From IMG/VR virus record IMGVR_UViG_3300034356_001231, positions 1-64,000 of that record: 64,000 nt of DNA. One strand, given 5' to 3'. The stretch is from a virus. Of this stretch, positions 8,596 through 16,976 are shown piece after piece. Below the pieces are notes generated by a model. It saw nothing but the letters and a program-made list of their open reading frames with translations. It was not told the origin of the DNA and ran no database searches. Both the position numbers and the translations under genes were made by a program. The first letter of the stretch is position 1. Every line of letters starts with the position of its first letter.

Positions 8596-9038
8596 TCGGT
8601 AAAATAGAACCATATGACGCAATTAAAGTTGCATTGGCAGACACTTATGTTTTCAGTGTTAAGGTCCAAGGTTATCATTGGAATGTTACTGGTCCTCATT
8701 TTGCAGAGTATCATAAATTTCTAGGAAAACTCTATGAAGAATTATCAGAAGCTGTTGATCTAATAGCTGAAGGTATAAGAACTCTAGACGCTTTTGCTCC
8801 AGGATCAATGAAAAGGTTTTTAGAGCTAACAACTATTGAAGAAGCAACAAATATTCCTGACGGTTTAGTTATGATTAGCAAACTTGCTTCTGATAATGAA
8901 AGAGTTATTGCTTCTCTTACAGCTGCATATGAACTATGCGAAAAACATAAACACTATGGCGTTTCAAATATGTTACAAGACCGCATCACTGCTCATCAGA
9001 AGCATGGTTGGATGCTAAGATCGTTCATAAAGGCATAA
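8592..9038 (+). CDS. dps: Dps-family ferritin-like protein
   Basis: 148 residues, close to the size of bacterial Dps. The ferroxidase ligands fall with the family spacing: H29 (in GYHWNVTGPHF), H41, D56 and E60 (SEAVDLIAEGIRTLD), with W30 beside H29. Dps forms a 12-mer shell that oxidises and stores iron and shields DNA from Fenton damage; some bind DNA. The start ATGA-overlaps the upstream virion gene and it sits in a late unit, so it is made with virion proteins rather than early. A packaged or DNA-protecting role is possible. Four-helix family call is firm. Confidence 0.9.
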   Translation: MIGKIEPYDAIKVALADTYVFSVKVQGYHWNVTGPHFAEYHKFLGKLYEELSEAVDLIAEGIRTLDAFAPGSMKRFLELTTIEEATNIPDGLVMISKLASDNERVIASLTAAYELCEKHKHYGVSNMLQDRITAHQKHGWMLRSFIKA

Positions 9039-9040
9039 AA

Positions 9041-10456
9041 ATGAAAAGTTTAGAACACATCATCAGAGAGATTCGTGAAGGCAAAGCTGCCAAAGGCGAC
9101 AAGAAAAACCTTGAACATTCTATTCGTAAGGTTGTCTCAAAAGAATACGAATCTTCATATGGCGCCAAAGATAGCAAACCAGTAGAAGAAGATGTTGGTG
9201 GATTGATTGGTAGCGGAACTGGTGGTGAACCCAAACTTCATGCCGAAGATGGTAAGAAAAAGAAAACCGACGAAGCCATTGGAATTCTTGGCACTGATGA
9301 CTATAAAGGCAATCAGTTTAAATCAGTAAGAACGCAGACTCCTCATATTAAACCACCAGCTGGTGCTGGAGGTCATTCTCAGGCTCCAGAAAACGTTTCT
9401 CGTCAGCGTACTCTTGCTAAAGAAAAGAGTAGCATGACTATGCATAATAAAGTTACTGAAGATTCTTTAGAAGAAGCTAAAAGATCTTCAACTTCTGCTC
9501 CTTCAAAGGCAGAAATAGAAAAATTAAACAAAATGACTACTGATTATGCAGAACCCAAAAAAGACATTAAACTTGGGCCTGTTGGTGAACCGCCCGAAGT
9601 TAAACCATCAACTGCTGTCACAACCACTACCACTAAAGCTCCGAAAATAACTCCTCCAGAAGGAACAATTTCGAAAGTTGGTAGATATGCCAGCGAACTA
9701 GGAAAAATTGTTGGTGGTAGAGCTGCATCAACATTAGGTCTTGTTCTTGATCCGGATTTTGGTGGATTGCTGCCAAGTAAGGGCGAAACCAAAAGCGAAT
9801 TTGAAAGACAAAAAGAACAATCCGCTAAAACAAAAACACCAACAAAACCTGTTGAATTACCACCAATTGATATAAAGGCAAAACCACAGGAACCTAAACC
9901 TGTTCCTGCGCCTGTTCCTGCGCCTGCAGATAAGCCAAAAGAAAAATCATTGCCACTACCAGTTCCTACACCACCACCATCAGCAGCACCAACTCCTCCT
10001 GAACCAAAGGGCGAAAAAGAAAAGCCAAAAGTAGCTGGTATACCTACGATTGGCGTTCCACATGATATTGATTATACTGTTTCGCATTTACATAGACCAA
10101 ATATAAGTCGCGGTCATGCTAAAGCGCACAAAAAACATGCTATGAAAGAAGAAACTGAACGTAAACAAATTGAAAATATGCCACGTAAAGGCGATCGTAA
10201 GACAATTGAATACGTTGGTAGAAAGAGCGCTGATCCTAAAACCTCTAAAGAAAAAACTTCTAGATTGGCAACTATCAAAAATGTAATCGACGAAGCCAAA
10301 AAAGCTATGGCCGATAAAAAAATTAGAGCTGAAGATGGCAAAACAAAAGTTTATGATTATGGTGATAATGTTTTAGTTATTAATCCAGATCAAAAAAGAA
10401 TCAACTTAGATGTCGATAATGGCGATAAAATTGCAAAAGATTACGACAATAAATAA
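9041..10456 (+). CDS. Low-complexity putative head-interior protein
   Basis: 471 residues from ATG 9041, chosen because dps ends at 9038; an in-frame ATG at 9008 lies inside dps. The N-terminus MKSLEHIIREIRE contains two possible prohead-protease sites (IIRE, EIRE). The middle (residues 180-370) is extremely Lys/Pro/Thr-rich with PVPAPVPAPA-type repeats and no obvious fold; the C-terminal 100 residues are Lys-rich and end with a short beta-like KTKVYDYGDNVLVINPDQKRI stretch. Composition and context resemble a packaged core or injected protein. No family recognised. Confidence 0.6.
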   Translation: MKSLEHIIREIREGKAAKGDKKNLEHSIRKVVSKEYESSYGAKDSKPVEEDVGGLIGSGTGGEPKLHAEDGKKKKTDEAIGILGTDDYKGNQFKSVRTQTPHIKPPAGAGGHSQAPENVSRQRTLAKEKSSMTMHNKVTEDSLEEAKRSSTSAPSKAEIEKLNKMTTDYAEPKKDIKLGPVGEPPEVKPSTAVTTTTTKAPKITPPEGTISKVGRYASELGKIVGGRAASTLGLVLDPDFGGLLPSKGETKSEFERQKEQSAKTKTPTKPVELPPIDIKAKPQEPKPVPAPVPAPADKPKEKSLPLPVPTPPPSAAPTPPEPKGEKEKPKVAGIPTIGVPHDIDYTVSHLHRPNISRGHAKAHKKHAMKEETERKQIENMPRKGDRKTIEYVGRKSADPKTSKEKTSRLATIKNVIDEAKKAMADKKIRAEDGKTKVYDYGDNVLVINPDQKRINLDVDNGDKIAKDYDNK

Positions 10457-10482
10457 TTAGAAATTTATTAAGAGGAAATTAA

Positions 10483-12804
10483 ATGTCTGACAATCCAAAA
10501 ACAATTCAGGAAGCTCTTGCTGAAGTTCAACGTAATATGAATGAGGCATATTCTCCTCCTTTTGAGAAAGATCCTTCTGGAGGATTCAGAAAGAAACCAA
10601 AACTTGACACTAGTAAGCCTGGTGGTAAGATTCCTGACGTTAAACTTGCACCCGAAGCTCCCACAACGCCTCCAAAATCAACGCCAAAACCAGCTGCGCC
10701 AAAAGAACCATTTTTTACTCCAGGCAAAGGTGTAAAAAGTATTGCAAAAAATATAATTGCTCCTGTTGCAATTGGTGGAGCATTGGGAGCAGCTGCATCG
10801 CAAGGCGTAAAACAATTAGCGACTGGAACTCAGGCTGGCAGAGAATTTGGAAAAAATCTAGGAAAAATACCATCTATTAAGTCTGCAGCCCAAGCAATGG
10901 TTCGTGGCAGAGAAAAAGTTGCTGATACTCTTGGCGATGTTCCTGTCGTTGGACAATCATTGAAGGCTGGTTATCAGAGTTTGTATAAAGATTCTAAATT
11001 TAACACTACTGCAGCAACACCAGCAGATACAACTCCGAAAACTACTCCTGCAGATAAAACACCAACAAAATTGCCCGATATTGATGTTAAAGCTGCTCCT
11101 AAACCTTCATCAAAGCCAATGTCATTTTCACAGGCATTCAAGTCTGCTAGAGAAAAGGCTACCACCGCCGGAAGCCCATCAACAGGCCAGTTTGAGTTTA
11201 AGGGTAAAAAGTATCAGACAAATGTTGCTGGTGAGAAATACGTTCCGGCAGCGCAGCAGACTAGTGTAGAGCCTAAAGTAGAAACGGTTCCATTACCTCC
11301 TAAAAGGCCAACAGATTTAACACCAAAAACAGAAACTGAATCAGGAAAGAAGAAAAAAATGTCAGAAGATACAAACCCACTAATTTCAGCATTCTTAGAT
11401 CTACAGTCTAAGAACCCATCAAACATGTTCGAAGCCGCTAAAAAGGCTAAGAAGGATTATGATAAAGACGGTAAAGTAGAATCACCAAAGGATGAAGTTT
11501 GGGGTTCGCGTTTCCGTGCAGCTAAAGCAGCTGGTAAGATGGAAGAAGGTATGATCGATCCCAAGGATCCTTCAGTTCAAGGTTCAGGCGATGTTACATC
11601 AACACCTGCTAAGAAAACTTCTATGCCAAAGCCAACTGCTCCTAAGACAGATTCTTCTGTTCAGGGTTCAGGCGATGTCACTATGAATGGCAAGCCAGCA
11701 AGAGTTAAGGAAGAAGTTGAAGAAGTAACATTCTCTCAGGCAGAAATTGACCACATTAACTCTTTTTTTCTTGAAGCCTCTGTAGCACCAAATAGACCTG
11801 AAGTCGCTACCGGGGCAGATTCTACTTCAGACAAGATGTCACAGAACGATGTTACTGCGACAGCTGAAAGTGGTGGTAAGAAAATAAGAAAAGAAGAAAC
11901 ACAGATTGATGAAGTTTCTAAGGAACTAGCGGCTAGATATAGAAAGAAGGCACACGCCTCATATACATATGCTGCTGGTAAGAGAGAAGATGACCGCTTT
12001 CATGAAAAGGGCGGCAAAGATATGAAGGATGTTTTTGGTAAACCTAAGTTCAAGGATAGACCAGAATCAGAAAAAGCAAAAGACGAAAAGACCATTGGAA
12101 AAAGACTAAAAGGTCTAACCATGGCACATAAGCGTCTAAAAGAAGAACAGATTGATGAGGTTTCTAAAGAGCTTCTTAAGCGATATACAAACAAGGTAGC
12201 AAAGGGTGGGCTCAATAAAGCATATGAAAAGGATACTAAGATCGCAGATCCTGCAAAACGTCATTCGCTACCTAACTACAATAAGCGACTTGAGTATGGC
12301 TTCAAAGCTACCGCAAAGATCGCTAAAGAAGAAACACAGATTGATGAACATAAGTCAATGGATGGTGATTCATTAAAGGTTGGCGACTCAGTTGGTTTCA
12401 AAGATGGTCATGAGCAGTATGGAAAAATACATTCTATTTCTGATCAGGGTCATGCTAAAGTTAAAGTTTGGGACAGTGAAGCTGGCGAGCATTATCATGT
12501 AACTAAGCATGTCAGCAGACTTTGGAAAGAAGCTAATGAAGAAGTTGCAATCCAGGAAGGTCGTCCAAGAAAGAACCCAACACCTGAAACAACCGAACGT
12601 GATCCACGTAAGCATATTCAGGTAGAGGCAGGACGTGCCGCCGCTGGTAATGTTGTTGACTTCCATCACAATGATGGGTCAAAGTCAAAAATTACACCAG
12701 CAATGGGTAGAAAAATTACTTCTCATCTTCAGAGCCTAAAACCAGCTGATCGTCAGGCTGCTGTTAATAAAATGCACGATAGCGCAGAAGGATTAAAGGT
12801 CTAA
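10483..12804 (+). CDS. Modular putative head-interior protein, probable gene fusion
   Basis: 773 residues with an AGAGG ribosome site. Residues 1-292 resemble the C-terminal part of the 6832 protein: a Pro/Lys-rich region, then AFKSAREK...FEFKGKKYQTNVAGEKYV and ESGKKKK. In the 6832 gene that tail is followed by a stop; here a 7-A run (6 A there) leads in frame into MSEDTNPLISAFLDLQ (ATG at 11359). The second half contains EVWGSRFRAAKAAGK, a twice-repeated KEE-x-QIDEVSKEL module (with two further QIDE copies) and a beta-barrel-like DSVGFKDGHEQYGK segment near residue 635. Function unknown. Confidence 0.62.
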   Translation: MSDNPKTIQEALAEVQRNMNEAYSPPFEKDPSGGFRKKPKLDTSKPGGKIPDVKLAPEAPTTPPKSTPKPAAPKEPFFTPGKGVKSIAKNIIAPVAIGGALGAAASQGVKQLATGTQAGREFGKNLGKIPSIKSAAQAMVRGREKVADTLGDVPVVGQSLKAGYQSLYKDSKFNTTAATPADTTPKTTPADKTPTKLPDIDVKAAPKPSSKPMSFSQAFKSAREKATTAGSPSTGQFEFKGKKYQTNVAGEKYVPAAQQTSVEPKVETVPLPPKRPTDLTPKTETESGKKKKMSEDTNPLISAFLDLQSKNPSNMFEAAKKAKKDYDKDGKVESPKDEVWGSRFRAAKAAGKMEEGMIDPKDPSVQGSGDVTSTPAKKTSMPKPTAPKTDSSVQGSGDVTMNGKPARVKEEVEEVTFSQAEIDHINSFFLEASVAPNRPEVATGADSTSDKMSQNDVTATAESGGKKIRKEETQIDEVSKELAARYRKKAHASYTYAAGKREDDRFHEKGGKDMKDVFGKPKFKDRPESEKAKDEKTIGKRLKGLTMAHKRLKEEQIDEVSKELLKRYTNKVAKGGLNKAYEKDTKIADPAKRHSLPNYNKRLEYGFKATAKIAKEETQIDEHKSMDGDSLKVGDSVGFKDGHEQYGKIHSISDQGHAKVKVWDSEAGEHYHVTKHVSRLWKEANEEVAIQEGRPRKNPTPETTERDPRKHIQVEAGRAAAGNVVDFHHNDGSKSKITPAMGRKITSHLQSLKPADRQAAVNKMHDSAEGLKV

Positions 12805-13001
12805 TGCCGCTTATTGCCAATAAAATAATTGTTGGTGGTAAAGAAATCAACACAGAGGAGTCAAAAGCTCCTCTGGATATTGTACAAACAATTGAATCAG
12901 AAAAACCAAAATATAAAATTATAAAAGATGGCGATTTGGTTAGACATCACAATACTAAATCAGAATATCTTAACGATATGACTGATTTTAAAAAATTATA
13001 A
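12804..13001 (+). CDS. Hypothetical small protein, 65 aa
   Basis: Not recognised. It starts on the final base of the upstream stop (TAATG), so it is coupled to it, and ends inside the next late promoter. The sequence alternates short strands (IANKIIVGGKEI, KYKIIKDGDLV) with charged turns. Confidence 0.6.
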   Translation: MPLIANKIIVGGKEINTEESKAPLDIVQTIESEKPKYKIIKDGDLVRHHNTKSEYLNDMTDFKKL

Positions 13002-13004
13002 ATA
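12997..13004 (+). promoter_or_regulatory. T4-type late promoter (TATAAATA)
   Basis: Exact TATAAATA overlapping the stop region of the 65-residue gene, 28 bases before ATG 13032, which has a GGAGG ribosome site. It would drive 13032-15282. Confidence 0.82.
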
Positions 13005-13031
13005 TAAGAAAATTCTTTAGGAGGATTACAA

Positions 13032-13655
13032 ATGCCATTATGGGGTAAATCAGACGCTGCTTCTAATTCAACAATTTATGCTGCAGCGCAATTAAAAGTA
13101 GCACCAAACACTGCTAATAGAGATGCGTTGTTTGGTAATACAACTGCTAATGCATATTTCGATGGCGTAACAGTTGGACAGTTTGGTGTTGATGATAACG
13201 AAGTTGCTGCCAATCCAGGAATTTCACACACTGGATGGGTTCTTCGTACAGCTGGATCAGGAGGACGTGCTGGTCGTGTTATGACAGAAGTTCTAGTTGC
13301 TGGTGGTATCGGAACTGATGCTTCTGACGATGTAGTAATGCCTGATTATATAATTCGTGTTACAACTCAGCCAGTCAATACTACAATTAATGCAACCACA
13401 AACGTAAATAACACTGGTGTTATTTTCACTGTTGCTGCAACTCAGCCAACTGGCGGTTCAATAACTTATCTATGGCAAGCTAATACAGGCTCTGGTTTCG
13501 TAAACGCTGCAGCCGGAACAACTGGCAATACAACTGCCAATCTAACTGTATTCGCTAATACATTCTCGACTGGCGCTCAGTTCCGTGCACTACTTCAGGT
13601 AACTGGTGCTGCAAACGTAACAACAAGTGTTGCTACACTAACTGTCAATACATAA
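13032..13655 (+). CDS. Virion structural protein with C-terminal Ig-like domain
   Basis: 207 residues. The opening MPLWGKSDAASNS is a start I associate with a small structural protein of marine T4-like phages. Residues 110-207 look like a bacterial/phage Ig-like domain: VTTQPVNTTI leads in, then GVIFTVAATQPTGGSITYLWQ, and the last strand ATLTVN. Such domains decorate phage heads, necks or tails and bind carbohydrate weakly. Strong ribosome site (GGAGG) and its own late promoter suggest high expression. Confidence 0.75.
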   Translation: MPLWGKSDAASNSTIYAAAQLKVAPNTANRDALFGNTTANAYFDGVTVGQFGVDDNEVAANPGISHTGWVLRTAGSGGRAGRVMTEVLVAGGIGTDASDDVVMPDYIIRVTTQPVNTTINATTNVNNTGVIFTVAATQPTGGSITYLWQANTGSGFVNAAAGTTGNTTANLTVFANTFSTGAQFRALLQVTGAANVTTSVATLTVNT

Positions 13656-13665
13656 TAGGTGATAA

Positions 13666-13938
13666 ATGGCAGATAACAGCAAAAAGGTATCTGAACTACC
13701 GACAGCTGCAAATGTTGCTCCAACCGACAGGGTCTTAGTCCTCCGAGACCCTGCTGGCACACCATCTGTTCGCACGGTAAATGTTAACATTTTTGCTGCT
13801 AATCTACAGTTATCTAATAGCGTACCAGCAAATTCTTCAGCAAATGGAAATGCTGGTACAATCCGTTACGATTCTTCTTATATCTATGTGTGCGTTGCTA
13901 ATAACACATGGAAAAGAGCAGCAATTAGCACCTGGTAA
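13666..13938 (+). CDS. Small virion protein (fibre or neck-associated type)
   Basis: 90 residues. The start MADNSKKVSELPTAANVAPTDRVLVLRDP is a motif found at the N-terminus of phage fibre-attachment or short structural proteins, and GNAGTIRYDSSYIYVCVANNTWKR is the conserved 'IRYxxxxxYVCxxNNTWKR' strand pair of such proteins. Follows the Ig-domain gene by 10 bases and overlaps the next start by one base. An 8-bp hairpin lies inside the gene (13728-13753). Confidence 0.7.
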   Translation: MADNSKKVSELPTAANVAPTDRVLVLRDPAGTPSVRTVNVNIFAANLQLSNSVPANSSANGNAGTIRYDSSYIYVCVANNTWKRAAISTW

Positions 13939-14327
13939 TGAATGAAAAATTGACTGATAAAAACTTTTTGTTATATTGCGCCTCTCACTATGATAATGTG
14001 AAATATGCTTCTACTGAAGATTTTGTTGAAGATCTTAATAGACTGAAGTATATTAAAAAATTAATCACTAGATATATTGAATATGGTGAATTAAAAGAAC
14101 GATTGATTCTGAATCATATCATTGTTCTTAATAATTGTTTTGGGCCTGAGGTTTTGTGTAGAATCTTATATCTCAAAATGAAACCTCAGATGAAATATGT
14201 GAAACCATTTCTAATATTATTAGAGATATTACCTGAAAAACTTTATAATATAAATGATGAAATAATAATTGATACTGATTTAATTGAAATGGATGAAAAA
14301 ATAGTCGCAAAGTTAAGGAAAGTTTAA
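13938..14327 (+). CDS. Conserved T4-like phage protein (DUF7207-type), 129 aa
   Basis: All-helical 129-residue protein. The N-terminal LLYCASHYDNVKYASTEDF and the central KERLILNHIIVLNNCFGPE stretch are conserved in marine T4-like phages at the same place next to structural genes. Function unknown to me; it may be an assembly factor. It starts on the last base of the upstream stop and ends overlapping the metallopeptidase-like gene. Confidence 0.68.
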   Translation: MNEKLTDKNFLLYCASHYDNVKYASTEDFVEDLNRLKYIKKLITRYIEYGELKERLILNHIIVLNNCFGPEVLCRILYLKMKPQMKYVKPFLILLEILPEKLYNINDEIIIDTDLIEMDEKIVAKLRKV

Positions 14328-14893
14328 TGCAATCCGTTATAAAACTATTAAACGATTTTGTTAAATTTGCGGCCAAAGAAATAGGGTTATCAACTTTACC
14401 TAAAATTCATTTTGTTGGTAAATCGCAAAATTCAAAAGCAGCCTTTGGGCATTCTAAAGGTAACGAAATATACGTTCGTATAACAGAACGTCATCCTGGT
14501 GATATTATGCGAACAATTGCTCATGAGCTTATTCATGTTAAACAAACACACATGGGCAAAAAAGGCGAACAATATAGAGAAGACGAAGCCAACGCTATAG
14601 CAGGAAGAATAATGAGAAAATTTAACACAACCTACCCTAGCGTGTTCAATCATAAACCAACTCCATCAAACATTGCCGAAACAGAATCACTTATGCCAGC
14701 AAATGTCATGGGTTCGGGTGGGCCTGGTGCAGGTATACAAACATATAGTCCATTGATCGATATGGACAGAGGTAATAAAAAATTTAATCCTATGTCAGCT
14801 TTACACAAAAAGAAAAAGCTAAGAGACATTGTTGGTCTTAAAGCTGCTTTCAAAAGAGAACGTAGAGCAGAAACAAGGAAAGACCAAAACTAA
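14327..14893 (+). CDS. Zinc metallopeptidase-like phage protein
   Basis: 188 residues. AHELIHVKQ near residue 65 is a classic HExxH zinc site, and EDEANAIAGRIMR about 25 residues later supplies a plausible third ligand Glu, as in gluzincin/SprT-like folds. The second half (PANVMGSGGPGAGIQTYSPLIDMD, cut here for length) is non-catalytic and Lys-rich. It may process virion proteins or act on the cell wall at entry; neither can be shown. Coupled on both sides by one-base overlaps. Confidence 0.72.
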   Translation: MQSVIKLLNDFVKFAAKEIGLSTLPKIHFVGKSQNSKAAFGHSKGNEIYVRITERHPGDIMRTIAHELIHVKQTHMGKKGEQYREDEANAIAGRIMRKFNTTYPSVFNHKPTPSNIAETESLMPANVMGSGGPGAGIQTYSPLIDMDRGNKKFNPMSALHKKKKLRDIVGLKAAFKRERRAETRKDQN

Positions 14894-15282
14894 TGGACGA
14901 AAAATCTTTTAATAATTTAGAAACAAAACAGTCTAAACTAGAAGATGCAATTTCAAAATTAACAGATATCTCGGCTGATCTTAATAAAATGATCGCAGTT
15001 CATGAACTTCGTTTGACTCATCAAGAGAAAATCACAGATAGTCTAGAAATCATTCTTGAAAAAAGAAGAGACGAATTTGACGAACGAGAAGAAAAAATTT
15101 ATGAAACGATTGAAAGAGAAGACAAAAGAATAAGCGAAAAAATAGATCAATCTTTTGAAAAACTTTCTAAAAAAATAACAGATCTAGAAAAAATGATGTG
15201 GGTATATGGTGGTGGGTTTGCTCTTGCTGCTTTTATTATAGCCAATTGGGGCGATGTAGCGAAACTTCTCCTAAAAAATTAA
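14893..15282 (+). CDS. Coiled-coil protein with C-terminal membrane anchor
   Basis: 129 residues: a long heptad-rich coiled coil (residues 5-100, Glu/Lys/Ile/Leu) followed by one membrane helix (WVYGGGFALAAFIIANWG, about 104-121) and a short basic tail. The design matches small phage membrane proteins (DUF7201-like, holin or spanin-type candidates) found after structural genes in T4-like phages. A lysis role is possible but unproven; the endolysin candidates are at 26708-27619. Last gene of the late block. Confidence 0.65.
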   Translation: MDEKSFNNLETKQSKLEDAISKLTDISADLNKMIAVHELRLTHQEKITDSLEIILEKRRDEFDEREEKIYETIEREDKRISEKIDQSFEKLSKKITDLEKMMWVYGGGFALAAFIIANWGDVAKLLLKN

Positions 15283-15284
15283 CT

Positions 15285-15312
15285 TTGCCTTTTTATAAAA
15301 TACCAGTATAAT
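15285..15312 (+). promoter_or_regulatory. Host sigma70-type early promoter
   Basis: TTGCCT, 16-base spacer, TATAAT. It resembles the other early promoters here (AGTATAATCAT context shared with 62231-62259). The next plus-strand gene is the primase at 15954; between them lies a minus-strand homing endonuclease gene. Confidence 0.72.
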
Positions 15313-15902
15313 CATATGTGAGGTTTCGAAAACGTATTATCTTTACATTTATCTCCATGCCAACGGTAATAGTTACCTTTAGATATAATCTTACCGCAAT
15401 GTTCGCATGTCATTTGAACATGCATGTGGTCAGCAGCATTTTTATTGCCATAATTATGGTTCTTAGAACCTAGTTTAGATGCTCTGATTTTATTGTTTCT
15501 TTCTTCGGTTATAATTGGTTTCTGGCCGGGTTTAAAAGATCCTCTATTAGATCTGAGTTTTGTCATAGGATTATCTCTTTTAAGTCTTTCTGAATTTGTT
15601 TTACGTATGCTTTCTGATGGTATGTATCCTCCTTCAGTAAGATTGTATCCATGTTTTCCAAAAGACTGATATTCTTTTATCATAGATATTTCTTTAGATA
15701 TAGCCATTTGTTTGTCGTTACATTCGAATAACACAGAGAATACAAAGTTCTCCTCTCCGTGTTTTCTTAGAGCTTTATATAATGGTCGTTCTATAGTATT
15801 TTTATTATTGATATGAGACTTCCATCTTCGAAGAAGATTATCAGTTAAACCTACATAGGTTTTGTTGTTAATCGTATTCTTTATGAGGTAAACGTAATAC
15901 AT
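15312..15902 (-). CDS. GIY-YIG homing endonuclease
   Basis: 196 residues from ATG 15902 (frame also open upstream). The N-terminal GIY-YIG nuclease domain is clear: YYVYLIKNTINNKTYVGLT, R at the catalytic position (NLLRRWKSH), a Glu in SKEISMIKEY and the YNLTEGG motif. The C-terminal half carries basic helices and a zinc-finger-like C-x2-C...H-x4-C (CEHCGK...WHGDKC) for DNA binding, like T4 Seg proteins. It lies opposite to its neighbours, between an early promoter and the primase gene, as expected for an invading element. No intron is evident. Confidence 0.9.
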   Translation of the reverse strand: MYYVYLIKNTINNKTYVGLTDNLLRRWKSHINNKNTIERPLYKALRKHGEENFVFSVLFECNDKQMAISKEISMIKEYQSFGKHGYNLTEGGYIPSESIRKTNSERLKRDNPMTKLRSNRGSFKPGQKPIITEERNNKIRASKLGSKNHNYGNKNAADHMHVQMTCEHCGKIISKGNYYRWHGDKCKDNTFSKPHI

Positions 15903-15953
15903 GAGATGTTGTCCTATATGTGGTGATATACTATATATAGTAATGGAGCGAAA

Positions 15954-16976
15954 ATGAGTTGGTTGGATCAAAAATATATTGGAATTTTGTCTCCGAGACT
16001 AAGAAATTTTAAAAGAAAAAACGCGAATCTTTATAATATGTCGTGCCCTCTTTGTGGAGACTCGGAGTCTAATTCTAAAAAAGCTAGAGGATATATTATA
16101 TCCGATAAAGGAAAATCTAGATATTACTGCCACAATTGTGGAGCAACAATGGGAATTCCGAACTTTATTAAGATGTTAGATGTCAACCTATATAATGAGT
16201 ATCAGTTAGAGAAATTGGCTGATAGAAAAACTCCAGAACAAAATGAGTTCGAGGCTTTCGTCGATAAAATGCGTAAGCCTGTATTTATGACCTCTGGGCC
16301 TTTGAAAGGATTAAAGAAAGTATCTCAGCTTTCGCCCGATAGTCCTATCAAAAAGTTTGTTGTTGAAAGAAAGATTCCTAATGTATATCATGCCAAGCTA
16401 TTCGCATGTCCTAATTTTATGCGCTTTACTAATAATTTGGTTCCCAACAAGTTTTCAGCTGAGTCTTTGGCTCATGATGAGACAAGGTTGCTTATCCCTT
16501 TTCTTGACAGTAATAAAAGTGTTCATGCCTACCAAGGGAGAACCTTGGGGTCTTCAGGACTTAAATATATTACAATTGTTCTTAATCAATCAGTACCTAA
16601 ACTTTATGGGTTGGACACTGTTGATCGTAACAAAATTATACCTGTCGTTGAGGGTCCGATTGACAGTATGTTCGTTCCTAACAGTATTGCTACTGCTGGA
16701 GGTGATCTCGTTAGCGCAGTCCAAACCTTTGATAAATCTAAACTTACCATCGTATACGACAATGAGCCAAGATCTCGAGAGACTGTAAAAAAACTTGACA
16801 AAGCCATACTTAATGGGTATAATGTGGTGATATGGCCCGAATCTATGGAACATAAAGATATTAATGATATGGTTCTAGCAGGACTGTCTCCGGAATTTAT
16901 TGCGCATATTATTAAAACTAACACCTACCGAGATTTGGCAGCAAAGCTGGCACTACAGAAATGGAGTAAAGTATGA
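15954..16976 (+). CDS. 61: DNA primase (T4 gp61-like)
   Basis: 340 residues. N-terminal zinc finger C31-x2-C34 ... C59-x2-C62 (SCPLCGD, YCHNCG), then a Toprim catalytic core with VVEGPIDSMF (catalytic Glu) near residue 230 and IVYDNEPRS (metal-binding Asp) near 264. It makes RNA primers at the fork with gp41 (partner gene at 1-480). GGAG ribosome site upstream. The final ATGA overlaps the next gene. Firm call. Confidence 0.93.
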   Translation: MSWLDQKYIGILSPRLRNFKRKNANLYNMSCPLCGDSESNSKKARGYIISDKGKSRYYCHNCGATMGIPNFIKMLDVNLYNEYQLEKLADRKTPEQNEFEAFVDKMRKPVFMTSGPLKGLKKVSQLSPDSPIKKFVVERKIPNVYHAKLFACPNFMRFTNNLVPNKFSAESLAHDETRLLIPFLDSNKSVHAYQGRTLGSSGLKYITIVLNQSVPKLYGLDTVDRNKIIPVVEGPIDSMFVPNSIATAGGDLVSAVQTFDKSKLTIVYDNEPRSRETVKKLDKAILNGYNVVIWPESMEHKDINDMVLAGLSPEFIAHIIKTNTYRDLAAKLALQKWSKV

